DNA of 64,000 nt, from assembly GCF_016808095.1 (NCBI RefSeq), contig NC_068979.1, forward strand, positions 17,266,501 through 17,330,500. The letters are read 5' to 3'. The position numbers and the translations under genes were made by a program. A model generated the notes under the pieces. The model made no database searches, was not told the DNA's origin, and saw nothing but the letters and a program-made list of their open reading frames with translations. This document shows, piece by piece, positions 20,492 to 31,075 of the stretch. This DNA comes from Vigna angularis (lineage: Eukaryota > Streptophyta > Magnoliopsida > Fabales > Fabaceae). Numbering within the stretch: the first letter of the stretch is position 1; every line of letters starts with the position of its first letter.

Positions 20492-22126
20492 TGATTGATT
20501 TTATTTGTATTGTTTGTTTTTATTCTGCTTTAGTTGCATGATAGGGATTGAATGTTTGAGTGATTTGAGACCTTAATTGCAGGAAGCCAGTAAGGGGTAT
20601 GTTTAGGACGCATTTAGGTTAAGCTAAGGAGAAGGAGAGCACTTTCCGTAAGTGCCGCTGAGCGGCAAACTACCGCTGAGCGGTAGTGTCGCAGAAGGGG
20701 CTTAGGTTGCCCCTCAGCGGAACCCGAGCCCATTAGGGTATTTTTATACCCTAAGCTGGGCCTTGGCCTCTCTTTTTAGATTCTTTTCTGCACACACTCC
20801 TACATACTTTTCCAAGGTTTTCTACAACTTTTCCCTCATCCCATTTGAGAAAATTTCTTTTCCACTCACTTTCTCACTTGTTGTCCATCTAAGTTTGGGG
20901 TTGGGAGAGAGCATCATTGACGGGGATGAGTTTTTCAAAGCACTAGAGTAGGATTTGTTTTATCATTCATTTTTGTTTTTAGAATAGGGTTTGATGTATT
21001 CAATTGGAAACCTGGTTTATTATGATGGTTTGCTATTGACTGTGATTGTGTGATAAGTAATGCTTGATGATGATTATTGATTGATTGATGTTGAGATAGA
21101 TGTGCACATAAAATGCATATACAGGTGATTCACAAGCTTTGTGAACAAATGCAGGATATTATGATTGTGACTGTGAGATTAAGCAGGATGTGTATGTATG
21201 TGAGGTTTTGAGCTCCAGAGTTTTTATTGATTGAATGCTATTACTTTGGAAACATGAATGATTTTGCCCAGGTTTTCTATGATTGAATCAATTGCTTGTT
21301 TTGCATCATATGATCAAGGCCGTTTGTTGGAACCCTTTTTATTGGCCAAATTCATAATGTTAGCCCATTAAAAGAGAACACTTTGTGTTCTATCCTTTGA
21401 ACCCTTAGCCTTGAACATAAATTGAAAACCCTTGTTGAAAAGCTTTACCTTGAGTTAAGTAGAAAATCTTGTGTGGTATTCTTAAATGTTCAAGTTTGGG
21501 GTTGTTAGGAAAGCATGAAAAAGGAAAAACATTGAGCTAAGAGCTAAGAATTAAAAATATGAAAAGAAAATTAAAAAGACAAGAAAAGAAAAGAAAAAGC
21601 AAAGCTCAATGCAAAAGAGAGTTGGGAAAAATAAGAATAATTGTGTTGTTATGATTCTCTTAACTCAAGGATTTTGTGATCCAGAAAAACAAATTTTCTT
21701 GTTAGCCCAGCCACGTTATAAGCCATTGAAAAGTCCTTGTGATGATGCATGCTTGTTAATGTTTTTGATTGTGGTTAAATGAAAGGCAAAGTTGATTCAT
21801 GTGACATTGTGATAGTGGAGTGAATGAGTGATTACCTCCTATACACTTGTGTGAGTGAAACACTTTAACTGGTGAGGAAGTATTCCATGAGCACATGAAC
21901 ATCCATGCTTAATTGATTGATCATTCATGAAAAATAGCATTTGTTGAATATTAACTGACTTTGTGAAAGACTAAAGCATGTGCACATCTTGATTGAAATC
22001 TTGGTCAAAAGTTTGATTGAAGTCTTTACTTATCTTGAAAAGAAGATTTTTGAATGAGTGAACCATCATATGAATTGGTAGAAGATTGAGTTATATCTTG
22101 TTTGCTTGAGGACAAGCAAAGTTCTA
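20492..22126 (+). other. Element G 3' non-coding internal region
   Basis: No protein is encoded. A dyad pair lies at 20655-20665 and 20673-20683, an inverted single dyad at 20710-20720, and a TATA-like hairpin GGGTAT-TTTT-ATACCC at 20736-20751. This resembles a second U3-like promoter. The 13-mer AAGTTTGGGGTTG occurs at 20891 and 21492. The region corresponds to the sequence around ORF2 and downstream of it in C', with ORF2 deleted. Confidence 0.6.
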
Positions 22127-22139
22127 AGTTTGGGGTTGT
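22127..22139 (+). other. Element G polypurine tract
   Basis: AAGTTTGGGGTTG lies immediately before the 3' LTR start at 22140. This is the plus-strand priming site of Ty3/gypsy elements by position. Confidence 0.75.
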
Positions 22140-23439
22140 GATAACAGTTGAAAAATTGTTATTTTCATGCTTAAAATTGATACTAAAAGCAACCTTTATA
22201 CTTAGAAACTAGCTTGAAATCATGCTTTTATTCATATTTTCAGAAATAAGAGAGTTGGACAGGTTTATGCTTGATTTTAGTGTTTTTGTGCAGGTTTTAA
22301 GGTGAATTTGGTGAAAGAAGTGAAGAAGGAGAGAGATGAAATCAGAAAAGACATCAAAAAGTGCCAAAGGAGGAGCCGCAACTACCGCTCAGCGGCAGTT
22401 ACCGTTGAGCGGCACTCAGGAGTTCACGGGGGATCCGCTGAGGGGCAAAATGGCCGCTGAGGGGAAGAACCGAGCTCGCGCACTTACCGCTGAGCGGTAC
22501 TTTACCGCTGAGCGGCACACTTATGGGCTTGGGCCTAATTTTTCTGTAATTTACGAATAGTATATAAGCTTTAGGGTTTCCTAGGGTTTGTATCTTTGGT
22601 TGTGACGAAGCAAATACTCTCTCTTCCACCCCTTTGAAGGAGGATCTTGGATGCTCAGGCTACCTCTTCACCTTTTTAGGGTTTTATCTTTCCTTATTTC
22701 ATTATTGTTCATCTAGTTTCACCATGAATATGGTGAACTAAACCTTGTATTGTTGTTGGGGAATCAATGTAGTCTTGTGAAACTCTCATATATGGAATTT
22801 GTTTTTACATCTTATATTTAAGACCTATGCTTTCTTTCATCATTAGTTAGGGTTTTTCCTCTTTGCTCAATGCTTGCTTTGTTTAACTCATTCAATGCAT
22901 GATTATGGATTTTGTCGATACGGGAACGTACGGGGAAGTCTAGATCCGGGGAATTACTCCCAATAGTATATTGGTTGTCGTTAAGCTCCTGTGCTAAAAG
23001 AACTAATTATTAGGAATGCTAGGAATTGTATGAACTCGTAACTGGGAATAGGCCTTCTTGCAAGGTAATTTAGAGAGTGGCATTAACAATGATGACTTGA
23101 ATGTTGAATTCCTAAAATATATGAGAGTGGATAAGATGAAATTGACCCCCAACAACATACTCATTCATATATTCCATTGAAAGTATTTGTATTTTGTTCT
23201 AGCCATTGATCACCCTCATGCATACATGTTTATTTTCGTCTTTTGCATATAAAATCCAATTATTTTATTCTTAAGTCTTAGCTAATCAACAAATCACATA
23301 ACTAAACTAGGCCGTGAGTCCTTTGGGAGAACGATACTTGGTCTTACCAAGTTTATTACTTGAAACGATTCGGTCATACTTGCTGATTGTAAAACAAGTT
23401 TGTGTCATCATATTTTGGTGATCATAAATTTGTTCATCA
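22140..23439 (+). mobile_element. Element G 3' LTR
   Basis: The 1300-bp LTR starts TGATAACAGTTG and ends TTTGTTCATCA. It has the same dyad array and TATA box as the 5' LTR. The last 50 bases (TTTGTGTCATCATATTTTGG...) resemble C' more than the G 5' LTR, which has the ghost PBS. The two LTRs are thus not simple copies there, suggesting recombination between related elements. Confidence 0.75.
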
Positions 23440-24389
23440 GCCTTCTTGTGCTTCCTCAGCACACCAAGCAAGTTCTCCTCTTGAACAGAATCAAGGGAGG
23501 TAGAAATGATCACCGGTTTCTTCTCATCATCCTCCAAGTACACGTACTTGAGGTTATCTGGGAGCTGTTTCAGCTCAAGAGTGGGTGCCTGCAAGTCAGA
23601 TTCAAGTGTACTTCCTGCAACGTGGTTAATGCATTCTGACTCTAAAGAGTGTATAGGTAAAGGCAGAACACTCATCTCATCACAATCCAAATCAATGTCA
23701 ATCACTGATATGTCAACAACATCATCAATATCATGCGTAGCATCAATATCCTGGACATCACAATCCTCATCAAAATCCACAACATTATCAACATCATTCT
23801 CAAATCCTGATTCGAATCCAGATTCAATGCATGAATGCAAAGAAGATAGAAAAGAATGCTTCTTCTCATGCAAAGAATGAAAGTCGTCAACAACAATTTC
23901 ATCAATAATGTCATCCAATGCATCGATCCTAAACAGAGAATGGTCCTCAGCTGGAAATTTCATTGCATCAAGGATATTAAAATGAACAACAATATCAGCA
24001 AATGCCATAGACAAAGTTCTAGCATACACATCAATCTTAGTTCGGGCAGTTTTCAAGAATGGCCTGCCTAAGATAATGGGAGCGGATCCATGAGAGAATC
24101 CCTCCTCCATTTCCAAAACATAAAAGTCAACAGGAAAAATCAATTCACCAACCCTAACCAAGACATCCTCTATGAAACCTGTTGGGTGGGTAACACTCCT
24201 ATTGACCAACTAAATGACCACACCCGTGGTTTGCAAAGGACCAAGAGACAAAGATGCATATATAGACAAAGGCATGACATTAACAGAAGTACCCAAATCC
24301 AGCATGGCATTCTCAAATTTATTGTTTCCAATCACACAAGGAATGCAAAATATACCTGGGTCCTTGCACTTTTCAGGAATGTGCGGGAC
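23440..24389 (-). pseudogene. pol: Element L pol remnant: protease and start of reverse transcriptase
   Basis: Reading from 24389 down: lead-in (PHIPEKCKDPGIFCIPCVIG), aspartic protease with the active-site triad as D-L-G in AMLDLGTSVNVMPLS, the flap/back region (VGELIFPVDFYVLEME) and ILGRPFLKTARTKIDV, an acidic D/V-rich linker, then the typical RT lead-in LPDNLKYVYLEDDEKKPVII and ...LGVLRKHKKA, where element G cuts in. TAG at 24210-24212 replaces glutamine in GVVIQLVNRS. The protein matches the Athila/Tat group and belongs with 15471-17182 as one former pol gene. Element F truncates it at 24390. Confidence 0.85.
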
Positions 24390-26118
24390 TGATAACAGTT
24401 GAAAAACTGTTATTTTCATGCTTAAATTTAATACTAAAAGCAAACTTTAACACTTAGAAACTAGCTTGAAATCATGCTTTTGGTTATATTTTTGGAAATA
24501 AGAGAGCTGGACAGGTTTATGCTTGATTTCAGTGTTTTATGCAGGTTTTAAGGTGAATTTGGTGAAAGAAGTGAAGAAGGATAGAAAGGGAATCAGAAAA
24601 GACATCAAAAAGTGCAAAAGGAGAAGCCGCAACTACCGCTCAGCGGCAGTTTACCGCTGAGTGGCACTCAGAAACCCACGGTTGCTCCGTTGAGTGGTGA
24701 AAAGGACGCTGAGGGGAGGAAACCAACTCACGCACTTACCGCTGAGCGGTAGTTTACCGCTGAGCGGCATTATTTTGGGCTTGGGCCTAATTTTCTGTAT
24801 TATTACGAACAGTATATAAGCTTTAGGTGTTCCTAGGGTTTGTATCTTTGGCTGGGACGAAGCAAACACTCTCTTTTCCACCCCTTTGAAGGAAGATCTT
24901 GGACGCTCAGGCTACCTTTTCACCTTTCTAGGGTTTTAGCTTCCATTCTTTCATTATTGTTCATCTAGATTCACCATGAATATGGTGAACTAAACCTTGT
25001 ATTGTTGTTGGGGAATCAATGTAGTCTTGTGAAACTCTCATATATGGAATTTGTTTTAACATCTTAATTTAAGACTTATGCTTTCTTTCATCATTAGTTA
25101 GGGTTTTTCCTCTTTGCTCAATGTTTGCTTTGTTTAACTCATTCATTGCTATGATTATTGATTTTGTCGATATGGGAACGTACGGGGAAATCTAGATCCG
25201 GGGAATTTCTCCCAATAACACATTGGTTGCCTTTAAGCTCCTGCACTTCAGAACTAATTACTAGGAATGCTAGGAATTGTATGAACTCGTAATTAAGGAT
25301 AGGCCTTCTCGACAAGGTGATTTATAGAGTGACATTAACATTGATGAAAATATTGATGAATTCCTAAAGTATATGAGAGTGGATAAGATGAAATTGATAA
25401 CCCCAACAACATACTCATCCATATAATTCATTCCGTGTTTGTTTTACTCTTTTTGCCATTGATCACATTCATGCATACATGTTTAATTACTGTCTTTTGA
25501 ATTTAAACCTACAATCAATCGTTCACAAGTCTTAAATAATCAACGAATCAGATAACTAACTAGGCCGTGAGTCCTTCTGGAAATAGATACTTGATCTTAC
25601 CTAGTTTTATTACTTGATACGATTCGGTCACACTTGCCGATTGTTAAACAATTTTGTGGCGCCGTTTTCGGTGTTCATAAATTTGTCATCAAGTTTTTGA
25701 CGCCGTTGTCGGGGACTCGTGGTTTAACTAGTTTATTTGTTTGATTATTGATTATCTTTGACTTGAATTTTGCAATTTGAATTTCTGTTTTTATTTTTTT
25801 CCGGTTTTATTTTCTGTTTATATTTTATTGTTTTTATTTTATTTTATTTTATTTTTCGGTTTTTATTTTATTTTATTTTGTTTTCTGTTTTTATTTTATT
25901 TTCTGTTTTTATTTTTATTTTATTTTATTTTATTTTCTGTTTTTATTTTTCTGTTTTTATTTCCTATCTTCCTATCTTTTTGCGTTAACAAATATTTTTT
26001 ACTGTTTTGTGCCTAATGTTTACAGGATGCAATTTAGATAAGAATTTAACTATATGGGCACTCAATTCTACCAAAGTAATCTCAGTGGGAACCTCACTCA
26101 ACCATGGATCAAAGTCAA
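24390..26118 (+). mobile_element. Element F: 5' LTR, PBS and leader of a G-type element, truncated
   Basis: The LTR 24390-25691 (TGATAACAG ... TTGTCATCA) has the U3 dyads (about 24635-24765), a TATA box (about 24811) and the type 2 end with a ghost PBS (TTTGTGGCGCCGTTTTCGG at about 25654). The working PBS at 25698-25715 is TGACGCCGTTGTCGGGGA, with two mismatches. A T-rich leader (25780-25990) and the first gag bases (ATGCAATTTAGATAAG) follow. Near 26118 the sequence switches to element D in opposite sense, with a short shared TCAAGATCACC at the join. No gag body remains. Confidence 0.8.
25698..25715 (+). other. Element F primer binding site (tRNA-Asp, two mismatches)
   Basis: TGACGCCGTTGTCGGGGA starts 7 bases after the LTR end. 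Confidence 0.75.
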
Positions 26119-27451
26119 TCAAGATCACCAATCCTTTCAAGCAGAGATAAAGGCATCAGATTAATGCTTGACCCTAAATCAATTAGGGTTTTCCTTATTC
26201 TCTCCTTCCCTATGACGCAAGGAATAGTAAAACTTCTTAGATCTTTCACCTTTAGAGGAAGTGACTTCTTCTCAATAGCACTGCAATCTCCCTTTTCATC
26301 TAGATATCTCTTCTTTGTGGAGACTTGCTTCATGTGCTTTGCATAAGCTGGAATTTGTTGCAATGCTTCATTCAAAGGTATTGTAATCTCCGATTGCCTG
26401 AAGATGTCTTTAAAGCGCCCAAATTGTCTCTCTTTTTCAATCTTTTCACTCCCCTTAGGATAAGGAAGAATTTATCACTTTTCTCAATTTTTCTCTCTCT
26501 CCTCTTCTTTTCATTCATCCGACCTAGTATCTCTTCTTTTCTCTCCACTCTTTTTCCAACTCAACACTCTTTTTCTCATCCACCCTCTTGTCATATGTAC
26601 TTACAATAGCTTTGCACTCTTCCCTAGGGTTAACCTAAGTATTAGCCCCAAAACTCTTATTAGGCATATCTTCAAATCCTTAGCCATTTGGCCCATCTGT
26701 ATCTCCAAATTTCTAATTGAAGCTTCAGTGCTTTTATGATTGGAGATGGTCACCTGAATAAATTGTTGAAGAGTTTCTTCAAGCTTTGATGATTTCTCAT
26801 TTAGTGCAGATACTTGTTGCCATATTGATGGTTGTTGTTGTGGTCTATTAAACTTTTCTACTTGTCCAGCTTGTCCATTCTGACCTTGACCCCTACTTGT
26901 GGGAAGTACTTGTTTAAGAACTTTAAAACCACGACTTCCCATTCAGTAAAGCTTTCCTCTGGAAAAGAATTGAATCATAACTTAGCATTGCCTCCCAATG
27001 AGAAAGGAAACAAACTAAGCTTTATTACTTCATCCGGTACACCATTCATCTTTACAGTGTTGCAAATCTCATTGAATGTGGTGAGATGCTCATATGGACT
27101 TTCATGTGATAGCCCATTAAATTGGTTGCTCTTGACCAATTGTATCAACGCCGGTTTCACCTCCATTTTTGGAGCATTGACCCTCGGTCTAGTAATGCTA
27201 TTAAAGTGATGAGGGCCAACAACAAAGGTGTAATCCTCTAGAGTACGTCTACCATTGTTCTCTTCAGCCATCTCTTCAGTACTCTGGGTAGATCTTTGTG
27301 GTGAGGGTTGTAGAAGTGTTTCCGGAGAAGGAAATAATTCTCTAGAAGTTCGGATCCTCCTTCTCCTTCTACTTTCGTCCAAACCTTCAAGAAGAGGTTC
27401 CAAAATTTTCTTGCTCCTAGTCCGAATTGTATCCTGCATACACAAGAACAC
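26119..27451 (-). pseudogene. gag: Element D gag-protease remnant
   Basis: From 27445 down: a gag N-terminus nearly identical to that of C and close to C' (MQDTIRTRSKKILEPLLEGL, HHFNSITRPRVNAPKMEVKP, SNQFNGLSHESPYEHLTTFN, LSLFPFSLGGNAKL). The frame is then lost and a deletion joins KFLNKYFPQ to the later Q-rich part (PSIWQQVSALNEKSSKLEET). A stretch of broken frames leads into the start of protease (KKSLPLKVKDLRSFTIPCVIG, LIDLGSSINLMPLSLLERIG), where element F truncates it. The zinc knuckle is deleted. Confidence 0.8.
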
Positions 27452-27659
27452 AAAACCCTAGAAACAATTGTTAGCACAAAAAGATATAAAAGATAAACTA
27501 AAAAGATAACAAGATAAAAAGATAAAAAGATGAAAACAAAAAGATAGAAAGATAAAAAGATAAACAAAAAGATAAAACAAAAAAATAAAAATATAAAAAG
27601 ATAAAAATACAAGTCAAAGCTAATCATTAATCACACAAATAGAATAGTTAAACCACGAG
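27452..27659 (-). other. Element D T-rich leader
   Basis: AAAAGATA-rich on the plus strand, hence TTTTTATC on the element strand. It lies between PBS and gag and matches the leader of element B closely. Confidence 0.6.
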
Positions 27660-27677
27660 TCCCCGGCAACGGTGCCA
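27660..27677 (-). other. Element D primer binding site (tRNA-Asp)
   Basis: On the minus strand it reads TGGCACCGTTGCCGGGGA, one mismatch to tRNA-Asp, 6 bases from the LTR end at 27684. Confidence 0.85.
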
Positions 27678-27683
27678 AAAACT

Positions 27684-29687
27684 TGTTAACATGCGACAAG
27701 TGTACCGAATTGTATCAAGTAATAATAAAATGGTAAGACCAAGTATCGTTTTCCAAAGGACGTGAAGAGCCATTTTGAAACACGTGAGACTGGACGAACG
27801 CGGAGTGCGGCGCAAATCTCCCGCAACAACATCATCGGCCAATGCTGGATTACACCAGAGAAACCATTGTGGGCTGTTTCGTGCGCGGCGTAGGGTTTCA
27901 CCTTTTATGCCCCCATCGAAGAGATAGAGAAAGAGTTACCTGACCTACATAAGTGACAGAGGAAGATAATGAGTCGTAACCGGGGATAACGGTTATGAAG
28001 AAAGATCGGCGAAAGAATCTCAAAGGTGTTGAGAAATTTGAATAAGAAGGGTTAGGGATAAGGGAAGCTGAGAAGAAAAGAAAGAAAAATGAAGCCTGTG
28101 CAAGGAAACGTAAAGACTCGAAGTGTTGAAAAAAGGACAAAGGAAAGTCGCAAAACTTTAATACTTAGAGACGATTTACCTAAAAAACACCGAAAAACTA
28201 ATTTAAAATTAAAAATAAAAAAAGTTTAGTTGCATTCGGTGTATTAAACTGCCAAAAATTTTATTTTAAAAAAATAAAACTTAACTGAGGTTTTTATTAA
28301 AACCGTCGAAAGTTAATAGAGGTTTTTGAAACCGCAAATAAACCTCTACTATATATTAGTGTAGTGAGTTGGAATTTGGGATAGTAATGAATAAATAAGT
28401 TGGAAATATTAATATAAGGCTTAAATGCTTACTTCCTCCTCATGTTAAGAGGTGAATTTCTGTTTAGTACCCAGTTTTAAAAATGAAGACATTGGGTCCC
28501 TATGTTATGAAAAATGTATGAATAAGGTCATGTCCGTTAAATTGATAGCAACGGCGTTAAGTCCATGCTGATGTGGCTGTACTTTTTCTCTTCTCTCTTC
28601 TGCTGTCCAGCTTTTTCTATCTCTTGTTCAGCTTTTTCTTTGATGATTTGTTGAACTTGTTCTTTCTTTGTGGACCTTATTCATATATTTTTCATGACAT
28701 TGGGACCCAATGTCTTCATTTTCAAAACCGAGTACTAAACAGAAATTCACCTCTCAACATGGGAACGAAGAAAGCATTTAAGCCTTTTATCTTCTATGCT
28801 CTCTTACTATTTTTACTGAATTTCTTACACCCAGTCGCCGCCTCTCGGACCATGAGTCAAGGTTGCACCGGTGATTCGGCTTGCTGTCGGAGTCGTCGCC
28901 ACCCGATCCAAGGCGTCGCCGACGAAACCCATCATCAAAAGGACCCGTCTGCGCGTGAGAGAGGAGAACCGTTGCTTCTCTGTGACGAGTCTCCACCACC
29001 ATGAATGAAACCAGCCACCGTCGACAAAGCTGGGTACCGTTGTTCTCGCTGGAATCGCTCCCTCACCGGCGCCACGAGCGCTGCTCTCCTCCCTCTCAAT
29101 GCGATGGTGAAACTAGATGAAATACAATGAAAGAGTGGAAGATAAAACCCTAGAAAGGTGAGAAAGGAGCTGTAGCATCCAAAATCCTCCTCCAAGGGGT
29201 GAAAAAGTGTGTTTCTGCTTCGTCCCAACCAAAGATGACTGACCTAGGTTAACTAAAACCTTATATAGTATTCTAAAAATTATAAAAAATTGAGCCCAAG
29301 CCCATAAGAATGCCGCTCAGCGGTAAATACCGCTTAGCGATAAGTGCGACTGCTATTCTGCCCCTCAGCTGCAGTTTTGCCCCTCAGCGGTGACTGCGGG
29401 TCTTCAAAGTGCCGCTCAGCGGTAAATGGCACTAAGCGGTACTTGCATCTTCTTCCTTTTATGCACTTTTTCTTCCTTTTCTGAATCCAACTCTTATCTC
29501 CTTCTCTTTCTTCACTCAATTCATCTTAAAAACCTACAAAAAGAAGGAAATCAAGCATAAAACCTGTCCAACTCTCTTATTTCCAAAACTTCAACAAAAA
29601 CATGATTCCAAGGTAGTTTCTAAGTCATAAAGGTTGTCTTTCAAGTCAAATTTAAGTGTAAAAATAATAGTTTTTCAACTGTTATCA
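27684..29687 (-). mobile_element. LTR of element D (also abutting element C), with captured host sequence
   Basis: Ends TGTTAACA near 27684 and TGATAACAG at 29687 (minus-strand start). The U3 part with dyads (about 29310-29440) and the ACCCTAG leader are standard. Between about 29107 and 27790 the LTR is replaced by the same captured blocks as in element B: GC-rich exon-like block, MITE (28418-28784), CACTA-like end and a second exon-like block. A piece of about 190 bp present in B (about 9118-9310) is missing here. The LTR is followed on its low side by D internal sequence and on its high side by ORF2 remnant of C, so C and D share it. Confidence 0.75.
28418..28784. mobile_element. MITE-like element, copy 3 (inside D LTR)
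   Basis: Reverse-orientation counterpart of 8165-8531, with the same ends (GGCTTAAATGC / GCATTTAAGCC) and the same flanks. Confidence 0.65.
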
Positions 29688-29760
29688 AGCATCTATAAGA
29701 GACATATACATGTCCCTCATCTGAAATGGTTCTGTCTCCTGAGTCTCTTTAGATGCCTGG
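29688..29760 (-). pseudogene. Element C ORF2 remnant, part 2
   Basis: Minus-strand translation gives EPFQMRDMYMSLI, matching the ORF2 of C' near residue 310. It continues the ORF2 fragment at 38804-39584, the two parts being separated by the insertion of C'. It breaks off directly at the LTR start, so the rest of ORF2 and the 3' internal region of C are deleted. Confidence 0.75.
29756..29760. repeat. Target-site duplication of C', left copy
   Basis: CCTGG directly before the LTR start at 29761 equals 38804-38808 after the other LTR. A 5-bp duplication is usual for Ty3/gypsy integrases. Confidence 0.85.
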
Positions 29761-31062
29761 TGATGGACAAATTTGTAAGCACCAAAATATGATGTCACAA
29801 ACTTGTTTCACAATCGGCAAGTATGACCGAATCGTTCAAGTAATAAACTTGGTAAGACCAAGTATCGTTCTTCCCAAAGGACTCACGGCCTAGTTTAGTT
29901 GTGTGGTTTCTTGATTAACTAAGACTTACAAACGAAATATTTGGATTATATTATGCAAAAGACGAAAATAAACATGTATGCATGAAATTTGATCAATGGC
30001 AAAGACAAAAGATAAACACTTTCAATGAAATATATGAATGAATATGTTGTTGGGGGTCAATTTCATCTCATCCACTCTCATACATTTTAGGAATTCAACA
30101 TTCAAATCATCATTGTTAATGCCACTCTCTAAAGTACCATTCTAGATGGCTTCTCCCTAATCACGAGTTCATACAATTCCTAGCATTCCTAATGATTAGT
30201 TCATAAGTGCAGGAGCTTAACGACAACCAATATAATATTGGGAGAAATTCCCCGGATCTAGACTTCCCCGTACGTGTCCGTATCGACAAAACCAATAATC
30301 ATGCATTGAATGAGTTAAACTATGCAAGCATTGAGCAAAGAGGAAAAACCCTAACTAATGATGAAAGAAAGCATAAATCTTAGATTAAGATGCAAGCATA
30401 AATTCCATATATGAGAGCTTCAAGAGATTACATTGATTCCCCAACAAACATACAAAGTTTAGTTCACCATATTCATGGTGAACCTAGATGAATTACCATG
30501 AAAGTATGAAAGAATAAACCCTAAAAAGGTGAAGAGGTAGCCTGAGCATCCAAGATCTTCCTTCAAAGGGGTGGAAGAGAGAGTGTTTGCCTCGTTTCTG
30601 CCAAAGATGCCTAACCCTAGGAAACCCTAAAGCTTAAATACCATTCGTAAATTACAAAAAGTCAAGCCCAAGCCCATTAAAGTGCCGCTCAGCGGTAAAA
30701 TACCGCTCAGCCGTGATTGCGCGTCTCGTTTTCTCCCCTCAGCGGCCATTTTGCCCCTCAGCGGACCTCCCGCAACCTCTTGAGTGCCGCTCAGCGGTAA
30801 AATGCCGCTGAGCGGTGACTTCGACTTCTTCTTTTTGCACTCTTCGATTCCTTTTCTGATTCTATCTCTCTCCTTCTTCACTTCTTTCACTAAATTCACC
30901 TTAAAACCTGCACAAAAACACTGAAATCAAGCATAAACCTGTCCAGCTCTCTTATTTCTGAAAATATGGATAAAAGTATGATTTCAAGCTAATTTCTAAG
31001 TCTAAAGGTTGCTTTTAGTATCAATTTTAAGCATGAAAATAACAGTTTTTCAACTGTTATCA
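29761..31062 (-). mobile_element. C' 3' LTR
   Basis: TGATGGACAAATTTG at the low end and AACTGTTATCA at the high end. Dyads at about 30683-30812, with a TATA-like TATTTAAG (minus strand) near 30633. The end segment corresponds to the ghost-PBS zone but reads TTTGTGACATCATATTTTGG, so the PBS echo is erased here. Confidence 0.85.
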
Positions 31063-31075
31063 CAACCCCAAACTT
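31063..31075 (-). other. C' polypurine tract
   Basis: AAGTTTGGGGTTG on the minus strand, immediately upstream of the 3' LTR. The same 13-mer recurs at 31699-31711 and 34049-34061. Confidence 0.75.

Larger units (their letters stand above)
17183..23439 (+). mobile_element. Element G: pol-less LTR retrotransposon, both LTRs present
   Basis: LTRs at 17183-18485 and 22140-23439 flank a 3.65-kb internal region with a tRNA-Asp type PBS (18492), a gag frame (18828-20204), a hairpin cluster (20195-20491), an internal dyad/TATA-like segment (20655-20751) and a polypurine tract (22127-22139). Protease, RT, RNase H, integrase and ORF2 are absent. It interrupts element L, but the flanks (ACGCA before, GCCTT after) do not form a target duplication and about 1 kb of L RT is missing at the site. 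Confidence 0.85.

Noticed and set aside
30627..30899. 90-residue frame found identically at 38368-38640
   Set aside because: Its exact duplication is due to the two LTRs of C'; it reads through the dyad array and leader and is not a gene.
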